DNA of 64,000 bases from JASGMR01 sp963664675 (lineage in GTDB: Bacteria > Thermotogota > Thermotogae > Petrotogales > Kosmotogaceae): positions 496,001 through 560,000 of the forward strand of contig CAXXLB010000009.1 of the NCBI GenBank assembly GCA_963664675.2. The letters run 5' to 3'. The translations under genes were made by a program, and so were the position numbers. Below, piece after piece: positions 56,350 through 64,000 of the stretch. Under the pieces are notes generated by a model. It was given only the letters and a program-made list of their open reading frames with translations. It was not told the origin of the DNA and ran no database searches. The number at the start of each line of letters is the position of its first letter. Positions within the stretch are counted from its first letter, which is position 1.

Positions 56350-56404
56350 TTACCCCCCAAGTAAACATGGAAAGATCTCAGTAAGAGACCTTTCCAAAAA
56401 ATCA

Positions 56405-57400
56405 TTATTCAACGGGATATGTTTGAATATATTTATACATTCCCTCTCCCCATTGCTTGTTAAATTTATCGGAGGAATAGTATTCGGCAGCATAATTCAT
56501 AAATGCTTCTTTATCAGGTATAACAACTTCCATATTGTATTCAGACATGAATTGTTCCAAAAGATTGGCTTCCTGTTCAAGAACTATTTCATTCATATAA
56601 TATCTTGCTACCAGCAAAGCTTTTTCAATGTAAGTTTTGTATTCGTCTGGTAGACTCTTCCAGAACTTTTCGCTAATAACCGGATTGATTATACCAATTG
56701 AATGATCTGTCAAAACAATATATTTGGTAACTTCAACGAATTTAGCTGCTAAATCTGTTGGTAAAGGATTATCCTGGCCTTCAATTGTTCCGGATCGCAA
56801 AGCTAGGTACACTTCCCCAAAACCGAGTGGTGTCGGATTTGCCCCAAGAGCTTTACCCATTTCAAGGAAAGCCTCGTTGTTTGGCATTCTGATTTTCATA
56901 CCTTTCAAATCTTCCGGTTTGTATATCGGACCGGCCTTTTCTGTTGTATTCAATTCTCTGGTCCCCAAATACCAGGTATCCAGAACCCGCATGTTGGTCT
57001 TTTCTGCTAAAGTATCAAACCATTCTGTAACAAGCGGACTGTGCATTACCGAATACATATGATCCAGATCTCTGAAAACATAAGCTGAATTTAAAATGCC
57101 CATTTCCGGCATCCCACCGAGATCGGCAAACCATGACGGCGCACCATCACCGGCCATTTCTAAATCTCCACGCATAACAGAAAGAAGAGATGTCTGTTGA
57201 TCACCTAATTGTCCCGAATGAAAAATCTTAACTTCAAGATTTCCACCACTTAATTTCTCTGCAATTTCTGCGAATTTCTCCATGGCCATTACCTGTGGTT
57301 GTGTTGGAGCGGCTACTGTGTTAAATCTAATAGTGTATTCTGCTGCGAAAATAAAAGTTACTAACAAGGCTAAACAAAGAACTAACATGACTCTTTTCAT
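56405..57400 (-). CDS. TRAP substrate-binding protein (DctP family, SiaP-like)
   Basis: 331 residues with a signal peptide (RVMLVLCLALLVTFIFAAE). The carboxylate-gripping Arg is in MKIRMPNNEAF, and TPLGFGEVYLALRSGTIEGQDNPL is very like the matching part of the sialic-acid binder SiaP. DctP proteins bind acidic sugars or carboxylates, so a sugar acid is expected; sialic acid is one possibility, not proven. Confidence 0.9.
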   Translation of the reverse strand: MKRVMLVLCLALLVTFIFAAEYTIRFNTVAAPTQPQVMAMEKFAEIAEKLSGGNLEVKIFHSGQLGDQQTSLLSVMRGDLEMAGDGAPSWFADLGGMPEMGILNSAYVFRDLDHMYSVMHSPLVTEWFDTLAEKTNMRVLDTWYLGTRELNTTEKAGPIYKPEDLKGMKIRMPNNEAFLEMGKALGANPTPLGFGEVYLALRSGTIEGQDNPLPTDLAAKFVEVTKYIVLTDHSIGIINPVISEKFWKSLPDEYKTYIEKALLVARYYMNEIVLEQEANLLEQFMSEYNMEVVIPDKEAFMNYAAEYYSSDKFNKQWGEGMYKYIQTYPVE

Positions 57401-57432
57401 TTAAAATACCTCCCTTTTAAAATGAGTGTTTT

Positions 57433-58347
57433 TTAAATCTTACCAATTTTTTTAAGAGACCTTTTTAAAACTTCAATTTCGTCTTCCTGCAATTCTGCCA
57501 ATGGTGGTCTTACTCTTGCGACATCGAGACCAGAATGCAGCGCAAATGCCTTTTTAACACCGGGAAGAGGATTGATAAATCTTCTATTTCTACCGAAAAA
57601 TGCTGTAAAAAGTGTGTACAGTTTCTTGAAAATTTTTGTGGCTTCATCAGTGTTTCCGGAAATATAATTGTTAATCATTTCTCTCATAATATCGCCTATT
57701 ACGTGTGAACCACCACTTATAACTCCAATTCCTCCCTGGCTGATTATTGACAGAACCATGAGATCATCCCCGGAATAAACCGTTATATCTCCATTTGTGA
57801 TATTTAAATACGCAGAAGCCTGTAAAGGATTTAACCCGGCTTCATCTTTAATTCCCACAATGTTATCTATCTTCGCTAGCTCTTTTAATGAAACCGGTTC
57901 TAAATTTGTCCCAGTGAAAAGCGGAATATTATATATCATAATAGGAAGCGAAGTGTTTTTTGCAACTTGGGCAAAATGTTTGATAACCCCATCTTGTGTT
58001 GGATGACAATAATAAGGTACAATAACCATTGCTGCATCATAACCCATTTCTTCAACTTTTTTAGTCAGCTTTATGGTTTCCATTGTATTTGAACTTCCCG
58101 TTCCAGCAATAAGTGGAATCTCATTTCCAACTTCTTCTTTTACTTTGGAAAACAGTTCGACTTTTTCTTCAAATGACATCGAATAAAATTCCCCGTTTGT
58201 TCCAGCAAGTACTAAAGAATCACAATAGTTTTTCTCAATAAGAAATCTGGCTATTTTTTTTGTTTTTTCATAATCAATGTTATAGTTTTCGTCAAATGCT
58301 GTACTCATAGGAATTAAAATTCTTCCAAATTTTTTTAATACATCCAT
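57433..58347 (-). CDS. DapA-family class I lyase/aldolase
   Basis: 304 residues, TIM barrel of the dihydrodipicolinate synthase/N-acetylneuraminate lyase family. SLVLAGTNGEFYSMSFEEK is the carboxylate-binding loop, IMIYNIPLF contains the catalytic Tyr, and IVGIKDEAG the Schiff-base Lys. YSGDDLMVL resembles DHDPS-like members rather than NanA. As first gene of the TRAP/IclR/FucI operon it is probably catabolic, splitting or dehydrating the imported 2-keto acid derivative. Confidence 0.85.
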   Translation of the reverse strand: MDVLKKFGRILIPMSTAFDENYNIDYEKTKKIARFLIEKNYCDSLVLAGTNGEFYSMSFEEKVELFSKVKEEVGNEIPLIAGTGSSNTMETIKLTKKVEEMGYDAAMVIVPYYCHPTQDGVIKHFAQVAKNTSLPIMIYNIPLFTGTNLEPVSLKELAKIDNIVGIKDEAGLNPLQASAYLNITNGDITVYSGDDLMVLSIISQGGIGVISGGSHVIGDIMREMINNYISGNTDEATKIFKKLYTLFTAFFGRNRRFINPLPGVKKAFALHSGLDVARVRPPLAELQEDEIEVLKRSLKKIGKI

Positions 58348-58367
58348 AGTGTTTCCTCCTCAATGAT

Positions 58368-58384
58368 ATTTCGTTAAATGAAAT
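58368..58384. promoter_or_regulatory. Possible IclR operator
   Basis: ATTTC-GTTAAAT-GAAAT, an inverted repeat just upstream of the SD of the first gene of the TRAP operon. The operon encodes its own IclR regulator. In such AT-rich DNA the match could be chance. Confidence 0.3.
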
Positions 58385-58523
58385 AGCGTTTTATTTAATA
58401 AAATTATATAATAAATATTTTTAAAAGGAAAACCTTTGTAAATCCAAATAGATTCTATTATATTCAATTAGAAACAAATAAAGGCGAAAAAACGAAAAAA
58501 TCAAAGAAATTCGTTTATTATAA

Positions 58524-58551
58524 AAAATAAAAAAAGTCCTCCGAGGAGGAC
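58524..58551 (-). terminator. Terminator of the lyase/aminotransferase operon
   Basis: On the minus strand GTCCTC-CTCG-GAGGAC followed by T7, 38 bases past the ROK kinase stop. Confidence 0.9.
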
Positions 58552-58588
58552 AAGAATGTAAAGTTTGATTATTTAAAAAAATCACATT

Positions 58589-59569
58589 TTATTTTAATGT
58601 TTCATATTCAAAAATTTTCGCAAATAATTCTGCTCCTTTGATAGATGAATCGGGAAAAGAATAAGCTCTTTTAATTTTTATTCTGCTGTTTTTTTTAATG
58701 CTAAAATAATTGGTCCATTTGTTTAAATACATCAATATCTTATCATCAAAATTCATCATACCTCCTCCCAATCTAAAAGTTTTAATATCCAATAAACCAG
58801 AAAATATAGTTATGAAACGAGCAAGTTTTTTGAAAGATCCTTCGAGATTTTTATTTATTGATTCATCATTGCTGGTAAAAAGCTTCATTAATACTTGTTT
58901 TTCATCCAATTTATCAGAAAAATATTTTTTGAATTCACTATATAACGCCTTTCCAGAGCAATATGATTGAAGACAACCTTTGTTCCCACATATACATTTC
59001 TTTCCATCCGGTTCTACCACTAAATGTCCTATTTCAGCTGAACTGAAGGTGTCACCTAAAAATAATTTGTTGTTTAAAATCAATCCTCCGCCGATTCCTG
59101 AACTGATTGTAATGTACATAATATTTTCATGTTCTGGACTTTCAAATTTTTCTGCTAAAACGCCCGCATTACAATCATTTATTAATATCGTTTCGAAATC
59201 AAATTCTTCTTCGAAATATTTTTTTAAATTCAAATTATTCCATTTTAAATTTGGTGCCTTTATTATCTCACCGTCATTATTTACTGCTCCCGGGGTGCTT
59301 ATCGATATTATTTTTATAAAATCTTCTGAAATTACTTCATTTATTATTGAATGGAAATTTTTCACAAAGACCTTTGGATTAGAAGTATTTAAATCACTGG
59401 TATTGATTTTACTTTCAAAAATAAAAGAACCGTTACCATCAATTATTCTAATCAGAATCTTTGTTCCCCCTATATCTATAACCAAATAATATTTATCCGA
59501 TTTATATTTTTTGATTTTTTCCATATATTCTTTATTTAAATCTATTTTATCAATGGAAAATTCTTTCAT
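58589..59569 (-). CDS. ROK-family sugar kinase
   Basis: 326 residues: LVIDIGGTKILIRI (phosphate loop), ILINDCNAGVLAE (catalytic Asp), YITISSGIGGGLI, GHLVVEPDGKKCICGNKGCLQSY with the zinc CxCGxxGCL signature. Intact, unlike the kinase at 11 kb. It overlaps the upstream lyase by four bases and ends the operon. Expected to phosphorylate a sugar or N-acyl amino sugar. Confidence 0.9.
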   Translation of the reverse strand: MKEFSIDKIDLNKEYMEKIKKYKSDKYYLVIDIGGTKILIRIIDGNGSFIFESKINTSDLNTSNPKVFVKNFHSIINEVISEDFIKIISISTPGAVNNDGEIIKAPNLKWNNLNLKKYFEEEFDFETILINDCNAGVLAEKFESPEHENIMYITISSGIGGGLILNNKLFLGDTFSSAEIGHLVVEPDGKKCICGNKGCLQSYCSGKALYSEFKKYFSDKLDEKQVLMKLFTSNDESINKNLEGSFKKLARFITIFSGLLDIKTFRLGGGMMNFDDKILMYLNKWTNYFSIKKNSRIKIKRAYSFPDSSIKGAELFAKIFEYETLK

Positions 59570-60465
59570 ATATTCGAACCGATTATCTTTTTTATTTCTT
59601 TTTTGTTTATTTCTTTTTTCAGGAAATTGATATCATCGAAAGAAACCGGTGTAAGCGGAGCCCTCATATATCTTTTTGTAACTTCCAGACACTCTAGTAT
59701 TGCTTTTATTCCAGAAACATTTGTGAAATTCTTCGAAATTTTTCTGATTTCTTTTGTATCTTCCTGATACCTTTCAGACATTTCTGTTGAATTATCTTTA
59801 AATGAATCATAAAGTTTTTTGACTGTTCCAGGAATGATATTTCCTATGGTTGAAATTGTGCCCTTTGAACCATTTTTAAGATAGTTGATAATTTCTCCAT
59901 CTCCACCAGAAAGATAAATTTTTTCTTTAATAAATGGCTTAATACTTTCATACCAAGAAACATTTTTTGAACTGTCCTTGATTCCAGCTATATTTTCAAA
60001 CTTTAATATTTCTTTCATAGACTCCACTTCGATATTTCCATTGGTTATATCTGGATTGTTATAAACAAAAACGGGAAAATAACTGTTTCTACTTATCATG
60101 CGATAAAAATTGAGAATCTGATCCTGGGAAATTTTATACAAGTAGGGTATTAAAGTAGAAACAGCAGAAATTCCATTTATTTCCTTTAGGCAGTTTATAT
60201 TTTTTAAAACTTTTTCAGTTGAAGAATCACTGACATTGACAATGATTGATCCATTGAATTTCTTAACTATGAATTTTACAAGCTCGATTCTTTCATCAAA
60301 GAATAAATGAGGGAATTCGGCTGTAGTTCCATTAACAAAAAGTCCATCAACTATGTTCTTATTCATTAGATTAATCAATTTATCAAGTGATTCAAAATCT
60401 ATAGATTCATCTTCGTTAAATGGTGTGATTAAAGCAATATAAACACCTTTATTTATATCTTTCAT
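59566..60465 (-). CDS. DapA-family lyase, paralog A
   Basis: 299 residues with FVNGTTAEFPHLFFDER, the Tyr region FPVFVYNNPDI, the Schiff-base Lys in IAGIKDSSKN and YLSGGDGEIINYL. It differs from classic DHDPS in GTTAE (Ala for Gly). It directly follows a second family member, with a four-base overlap, so the two may form a hetero-oligomer or do successive steps. Confidence 0.85.
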   Translation of the reverse strand: MKDINKGVYIALITPFNEDESIDFESLDKLINLMNKNIVDGLFVNGTTAEFPHLFFDERIELVKFIVKKFNGSIIVNVSDSSTEKVLKNINCLKEINGISAVSTLIPYLYKISQDQILNFYRMISRNSYFPVFVYNNPDITNGNIEVESMKEILKFENIAGIKDSSKNVSWYESIKPFIKEKIYLSGGDGEIINYLKNGSKGTISTIGNIIPGTVKKLYDSFKDNSTEMSERYQEDTKEIRKISKNFTNVSGIKAILECLEVTKRYMRAPLTPVSFDDINFLKKEINKKEIKKIIGSNI

Positions 60466-61376
60466 AATTCAATTTTTATTTCCTTAGCTATTTTTTCCAA
60501 AGTTTCCTTAAATTTCTTAGCATCGTGATTTTCATTTTTATACAAAGGAGCTTTTACATTACCGGCTTTAATTCCCCTCGACTCAAGAGCCTGTTTTAAA
60601 TAGAATATATTTCCACCATTTCCAAGGAAAGTATTCATCTTTTTAATGTATTTTTGGTACTCCTTTGCCGCTTCTATATCATTATTTTTTATTGCATTTT
60701 TAATTTTGACATAGTATTCAGGAAATATTGCTGCAGGACCAGATACGCAGCCAACTGCTCCGGCTATCAAACCGTACATAAACACATAATCACAGCCAAC
60801 AACAACATCGATTTTATCTGAAAATTTTTCAATAAGATCCAACACAAACAAAAAATCTCCACTGCTATCTTTTATACCTACAAGATTTGAATGATTTTTT
60901 ATTAATTTTTCTATTGTTTTCAAGCTTATCCAGTTCTTCGTCAGTTGAGGAATATTATACATATAAATTGAAAAATCCTTATGTTTGTTAAGAATCTCTG
61001 AGTAGAAATTATAGATTTCATCTTCGGAATTACTGAAGAAATATGGCAAAACAACAGCTGCAGCGTCTGCACCATTTTCTGAAGCATGAATAAGAAGATC
61101 ATCAATGTCTTCCATTGTAGTCGCTCCGCAATGAGCAGTTATTTGAACTCTATTATTATTTGCCTTTATGAATCTTTCTAAAATTTTCTTTCTTTCTTCT
61201 ATTGGAAGAATAACACCTTCCCCTGTAGTGCCGAGAACAAAAATTCCATCGACTTTCTTTTCAACCAGAAAATCTACATATTTATCAATTGATTCATATT
61301 CAATTGAAGTTCCCTCTTCATTCATAGGAGTAACAGTTGCGACTCCCACTCCCCTTAATCTTCTTATATTATTCAA
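60462..61376 (-). CDS. DapA-family lyase, paralog B
   Basis: About 304 residues: IFVLGTTGEGVILPIEER, IYMYNIPQLT (catalytic Tyr), LVGIKDSSGDF (Schiff-base Lys) and VVVGCDYVFMYGL, closer to NanA-like GxDxxF than to DHDPS GDD. The start is decided by the SD: the ATG at 61391 is part of ATGGAGG, and TTG 61376 lies eight bases after GGAGG, giving MNNIRRLRG, as homologs start. The frame overlaps the aminotransferase end. Confidence 0.85.
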   Translation of the reverse strand: MNNIRRLRGVGVATVTPMNEEGTSIEYESIDKYVDFLVEKKVDGIFVLGTTGEGVILPIEERKKILERFIKANNNRVQITAHCGATTMEDIDDLLIHASENGADAAAVVLPYFFSNSEDEIYNFYSEILNKHKDFSIYMYNIPQLTKNWISLKTIEKLIKNHSNLVGIKDSSGDFLFVLDLIEKFSDKIDVVVGCDYVFMYGLIAGAVGCVSGPAAIFPEYYVKIKNAIKNNDIEAAKEYQKYIKKMNTFLGNGGNIFYLKQALESRGIKAGNVKAPLYKNENHDAKKFKETLEKIAKEIKIEL

Positions 61377-62538
61377 AAGAAAAACCTCCATTTACTAATC
61401 TATCGCTAGCTTCTTTAAGAACTTCAGCATCTTCAACTATTCCAACTCTAACCTTTCTGTTTCCGTTAATTCCATATGCTGAGCCTGGAACAGTTAGAAT
61501 TCCATACTCGTGATAAAGTAACCCTGTGAATTCCCATGGGTCTTTCATAGACTTTGGAATATCAACCCACATATACATTGCGCCCTTAGGCATTGAAAAA
61601 TTGATTCCAACGTTTTTAAATCCCTGAGCCAGAATATCTCTTCTTTCCTGATACATATTTCTTTGAGCAATATAAAAACTCTCAGGGGTCTCTTCCAGAG
61701 CAGTTATAGAAGCTTTCTGAATAGGACAGAAAACATTTGAATCTATCTTAGATTTATACAATTTAACGGAATCAATGATTTCCTTTTCTCCAACTATCGC
61801 ACCAACTCTCCAACCGGCCATATTATATGTTTTAGAAAAGGCAAAAAATTCTAAACCATTATATAAAGATGCATCATCATTAAAATAACTATAAACATAA
61901 CTGTCATCAAAATAAATTTCAGAATAGGCCAAATCGCTGAAAACCATGGTGGCTGTTTCTTCACAGATCTTCCTGATTTTTTTATAAAATCCATCTGACA
62001 CATTGTTCCCGGTGGGGTTACAGGGAAAGTTAAGAACCAATATTTTCGGCCTGTTCATTTTTAATTTTGTTTCTATTTCATTAAACAAAATTTCTTCATC
62101 GTAATTACTATTATATGTTGAGACTTTTGCCCCTGTAAAATATGCTGCTTCAAAATATGTTGGATAACCTGGATCAGGTAATAAAACAGTATCTCCCGCA
62201 TTAATAATTGCATGGAAAGTGTTGAAAATAATCTCTTTAATACCAATTGTGATTAAAACATTTTCCGGCTTGATATTAGCATTAAACCTTTTTTTATACC
62301 AGTTACAAATTGCTTGCTTGAATTCAGGCAAACCATCCTGTGGTGGATAAGTATGATATTTTTCAATGTCCAGATTTTTCTTCATTGATTCAACAATCCA
62401 GGGAGGAGTAGGTTTATTTGGAGCTCCTATTGAGAGATTGATAAGTTTTTTGTATCTTGATTTCTGATGAACTAAATTTCTAATGAAACCAAATGCATCT
62501 GGCAGAAAAAAATTAAGCTTTGAACTTCTCGAAATCAT
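61369..62538 (-). CDS. PLP-dependent class I/II aminotransferase (DapL-like group)
   Basis: 389 residues: INLSIGAPNKPTPPWIVESM, YPPQDGLPEFKQAICNWYKKRF (in parts), PGYPTYFEAAYFTGA, NFPCNPTGN, SDLAYSEIYF and the PLP Lys in FAFSKTYNMAGWRVG. The start and YPPQDG region resemble LL-diaminopimelate-type aminotransferases, but the same group has many other amino-acid substrates. Linked to an amino-acid importer and two DapA-family lyases, it could remove the amino group of an imported amino acid before cleavage. Confidence 0.87.
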   Translation of the reverse strand: MISRSSKLNFFLPDAFGFIRNLVHQKSRYKKLINLSIGAPNKPTPPWIVESMKKNLDIEKYHTYPPQDGLPEFKQAICNWYKKRFNANIKPENVLITIGIKEIIFNTFHAIINAGDTVLLPDPGYPTYFEAAYFTGAKVSTYNSNYDEEILFNEIETKLKMNRPKILVLNFPCNPTGNNVSDGFYKKIRKICEETATMVFSDLAYSEIYFDDSYVYSYFNDDASLYNGLEFFAFSKTYNMAGWRVGAIVGEKEIIDSVKLYKSKIDSNVFCPIQKASITALEETPESFYIAQRNMYQERRDILAQGFKNVGINFSMPKGAMYMWVDIPKSMKDPWEFTGLLYHEYGILTVPGSAYGINGNRKVRVGIVEDAEVLKEASDRLVNGGFSFE

Positions 62539-63182
62539 GTTTTTTTCGTTCTCCTTTCTAATCTTTTAGATATTAAAATGAGTGGATAACATACAAGAAC
62601 AAAATATCCACTAGCAATTGCGAAAGCAGTGAATGGTTCTAATGTTAACTGCATTACCTGTCTTGAAGTTCTTAAAACTTCAGCATAACCCACAAGTGAA
62701 ATAATTGATGTATCTTTGATTGTCATTACGATTTGACCAATTATTGAAGGTATGGTCATTTTAATAACTTGAGGTAAAATTATTAAGCGCAATTTTTGAA
62801 CATAAGAAAGCCCTAGGGAATCTGCACTTTCAAATTGACCTTTATCTATAGATAATAAACCACTTCTAAATATTTCAGAAAGATATGAAACTGCAGTAAT
62901 AGATAAAACAATTACACCCGTTGTAAAAGCATCGAATTCAACACCAATATATGGGAGTATAAAAAACACTGAATAAACAATTAACAAAAAGGGTGATCCT
63001 CTAACAATTTCAACAACTATAAATAAAAACTGTGAGAGAACAGGTATCTTGTGAAATCTTGCTAATGCAATAAGCATACCTAAAACAACACCAATAAATA
63101 AAACAAAAGGTAAAAAAGCCAAGTTCAAAAGGAAGCCCTGACCTAATCTAGTAATCTGCTGTAATAATGATATTTCCTGCAT
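62535..63182 (-). CDS. Polar amino acid ABC permease 2
   Basis: 215 residues, HisM/GlnP-type with about five helices, VEIVRGSPFLLIVYSVFF and the ATPase-contact loop GQFESADSLGLSYVQKLRLIILPQ (in parts). Overlaps the aminotransferase by four bases; SD GGAGGGC precedes the ATG. Confidence 0.92.
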   Translation of the reverse strand: MQEISLLQQITRLGQGFLLNLAFLPFVLFIGVVLGMLIALARFHKIPVLSQFLFIVVEIVRGSPFLLIVYSVFFILPYIGVEFDAFTTGVIVLSITAVSYLSEIFRSGLLSIDKGQFESADSLGLSYVQKLRLIILPQVIKMTIPSIIGQIVMTIKDTSIISLVGYAEVLRTSRQVMQLTLEPFTAFAIASGYFVLVCYPLILISKRLERRTKKT

Positions 63183-63186
63183 AGAA

Positions 63187-63849
63187 TCAAGCCCTCCTTA
63201 ATTTCTTTTTCTCTTTATTACCAATTAATCTGCTAAGTGTACTCAAAATCAGATAAATCCCAAAGTACATAAGTAAAGGAATACCGAAGGCTTCAATCGG
63301 TTTGTATGTTCTTGCAGCAATTTTCCTTGCCATGTAAGTTAATTCTGGAATAACAAGAACAGCAGCTAAACTGGTATCCTTTATAAGATATGAGAATTGA
63401 TTTATAAGTGGAGATATAACCCTCTTGAAAACCTGGGGGAATATAATAAATCTCATTGTCTGAAACCAGTTCAGACCAAGAGCTTTTGAAGCCTCATTCT
63501 GTCCCTTGTCAATTGATTCTAATCCGCCTCTGAAAATTTCTGAAACATAAGCCCCTGTATTTAAACTAAACGCTATTGTCGCGCTTTGAAAAGAGGGCAA
63601 AATAATTCCTATCAGAGGTAACCCGAAATGAATAAAGTATAACTGTACAAGCAAAGGCGTAGATCGAATAAAACCAGTATAAATATTTACAGGTATCTGA
63701 ATATATTTCTTTTTATGAGTTGAAATTGTACCAACCACTATACCTATAATAATAGATATTAATCCACTTATGAGAGCAATTTTTAAAGTTTCAAATAAAG
63801 CATCAATAAAATCTGGAATATATTGAGTTATAAGTCGAAAATCAATCAT
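63187..63849 (-). CDS. Polar amino acid ABC permease 1
   Basis: 220 residues, same family: GFIRSTPLLVQLYFIHFGLPL and GQNEASKALGLNWFQTMRFIIFPQ (in parts). It pairs with the following permease to form a heterodimeric channel. The binding protein is not in the window. Confidence 0.92.
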   Translation of the reverse strand: MIDFRLITQYIPDFIDALFETLKIALISGLISIIIGIVVGTISTHKKKYIQIPVNIYTGFIRSTPLLVQLYFIHFGLPLIGIILPSFQSATIAFSLNTGAYVSEIFRGGLESIDKGQNEASKALGLNWFQTMRFIIFPQVFKRVISPLINQFSYLIKDTSLAAVLVIPELTYMARKIAARTYKPIEAFGIPLLMYFGIYLILSTLSRLIGNKEKKKLRRA

Positions 63850-63860
63850 ATAAAACTCCC

Positions 63861-64000
63861 TTAAAGAATCTTACTTAAAAATTCTTTGGTTCTCTCACTT
63901 GAAGGATTAATAAAAAATTCTTTAGTTGGAGTAAGTTCTACTATTCTTCCACCATCAAGAAATCCAATTTTATTTGAAACTTCTCTAGCAAAACCCATTT
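63861..64000 (-). CDS. Polar amino acid ABC ATPase (GlnQ type), C-terminal part
   Basis: Cut by the right edge. The visible 46 residues read MGFAREVSNKIGFLDGGRI and SSERTKEFLSKIL, the standard end of GlnQ/HisP ATPases. It lies 11 bp before the permease start, so it is the upstream gene of the same operon. Confidence 0.9.
   Translation of the reverse strand, partial: MGFAREVSNKIGFLDGGRIVELTPTKEFFINPSSERTKEFLSKIL

Noticed and set aside
57433..58347. Calling this lyase NanA (sialic acid lyase)
   Set aside because: The GDD and GTNGE loops are nearer to DHDPS-like members; the SiaP-like neighbour alone is not enough.
1..64000. CRISPR arrays, tRNA or rRNA genes, insertion sequences or prophage
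   Set aside because: No regularly spaced repeats, cloverleaf or rRNA segments, transposase or phage genes were recognised, though small or divergent RNAs could be missed by eye.

Overview
The window is AT-rich, tightly packed bacterial DNA with genes in long same-strand operons, short intergenic gaps and strong GGAGG-type ribosome binding sites. The gene content points to the phylum Thermotogota: many sugar and peptide ABC importers, an oversized MalG permease, an encapsulin with a ferritin-like cargo, a multi-subunit dye-linked proline dehydrogenase, Hcp and a C1-type cysteine peptidase lipoprotein. The low GC suggests the Petrotogales side of the phylum, but that is inference from style. 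No rRNA, tRNA, CRISPR array or insertion sequence was seen.

Layout. 1-5.7 kb (+): end of malF, a giant malG with about 630 extra residues, a type I phosphodiesterase with a frameshift in an A8 tract, and an orphan lipoamide-dehydrogenase-like flavoprotein. 5.8-14.7 kb: a divergent amino-sugar locus. The minus arm has a SIS protein, a ROK kinase, an RpiR regulator, NanE, a solute-binding protein and two permeases; the plus arm has an AgaS/NagB-II deaminase and NagA. Together these could take ManNAc or GlcNAc to fructose-6-phosphate. Two pairs of 15-bp operator-like sites lie between the arms. Three genes in the minus arm are frameshifted. 15.6-22.4 kb (+): a dipeptide/oligopeptide ABC importer plus an M14-like peptidase. 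22.5-26 kb (-): a 1148-residue lipoprotein with eight InlB-type repeats, an Ig-like domain and a papain-like peptidase whose catalytic parts appear in circularly permuted order (Asn, then Cys, then His). 26.6-31.6 kb (-): proline oxidation to glutamate. 31.7-33.7 kb (-): an alpha-amylase and a TetR repressor, each preceded by the same palindrome. 33.8-37.6 kb: AsnA, Hcp, a ferredoxin remnant and a Crp/Fnr regulator. 37.9-42.2 kb: a broken HNH nuclease gene, a nitroreductase, DUF1330 and an LtaS-like sulfatase-fold enzyme. 42.6-43.8 kb (-): encapsulin and encapsulated ferritin. 43.9-50.4 kb (+): two cyclic-di-GMP proteins and a secreted beta-helix protein. 50.6-51.7 kb (-): a frameshifted choloylglycine-hydrolase-family protein. 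52-58.3 kb (-): FucI, IclR, a TRAP transporter and a DapA-family lyase. 58.6-64 kb (-): a ROK kinase, two tandem DapA-family lyases, an aminotransferase and a polar-amino-acid ABC importer that runs off the edge.

The most unusual items are the permuted papain-like lipoprotein, the MalG insertion, the two operator systems, and the lyase/aminotransferase/kinase operon at the right edge. Single-base frameshifts are frequent (at least seven in six genes, three of them in A/T homopolymers), so some may be sequencing errors rather than real decay.
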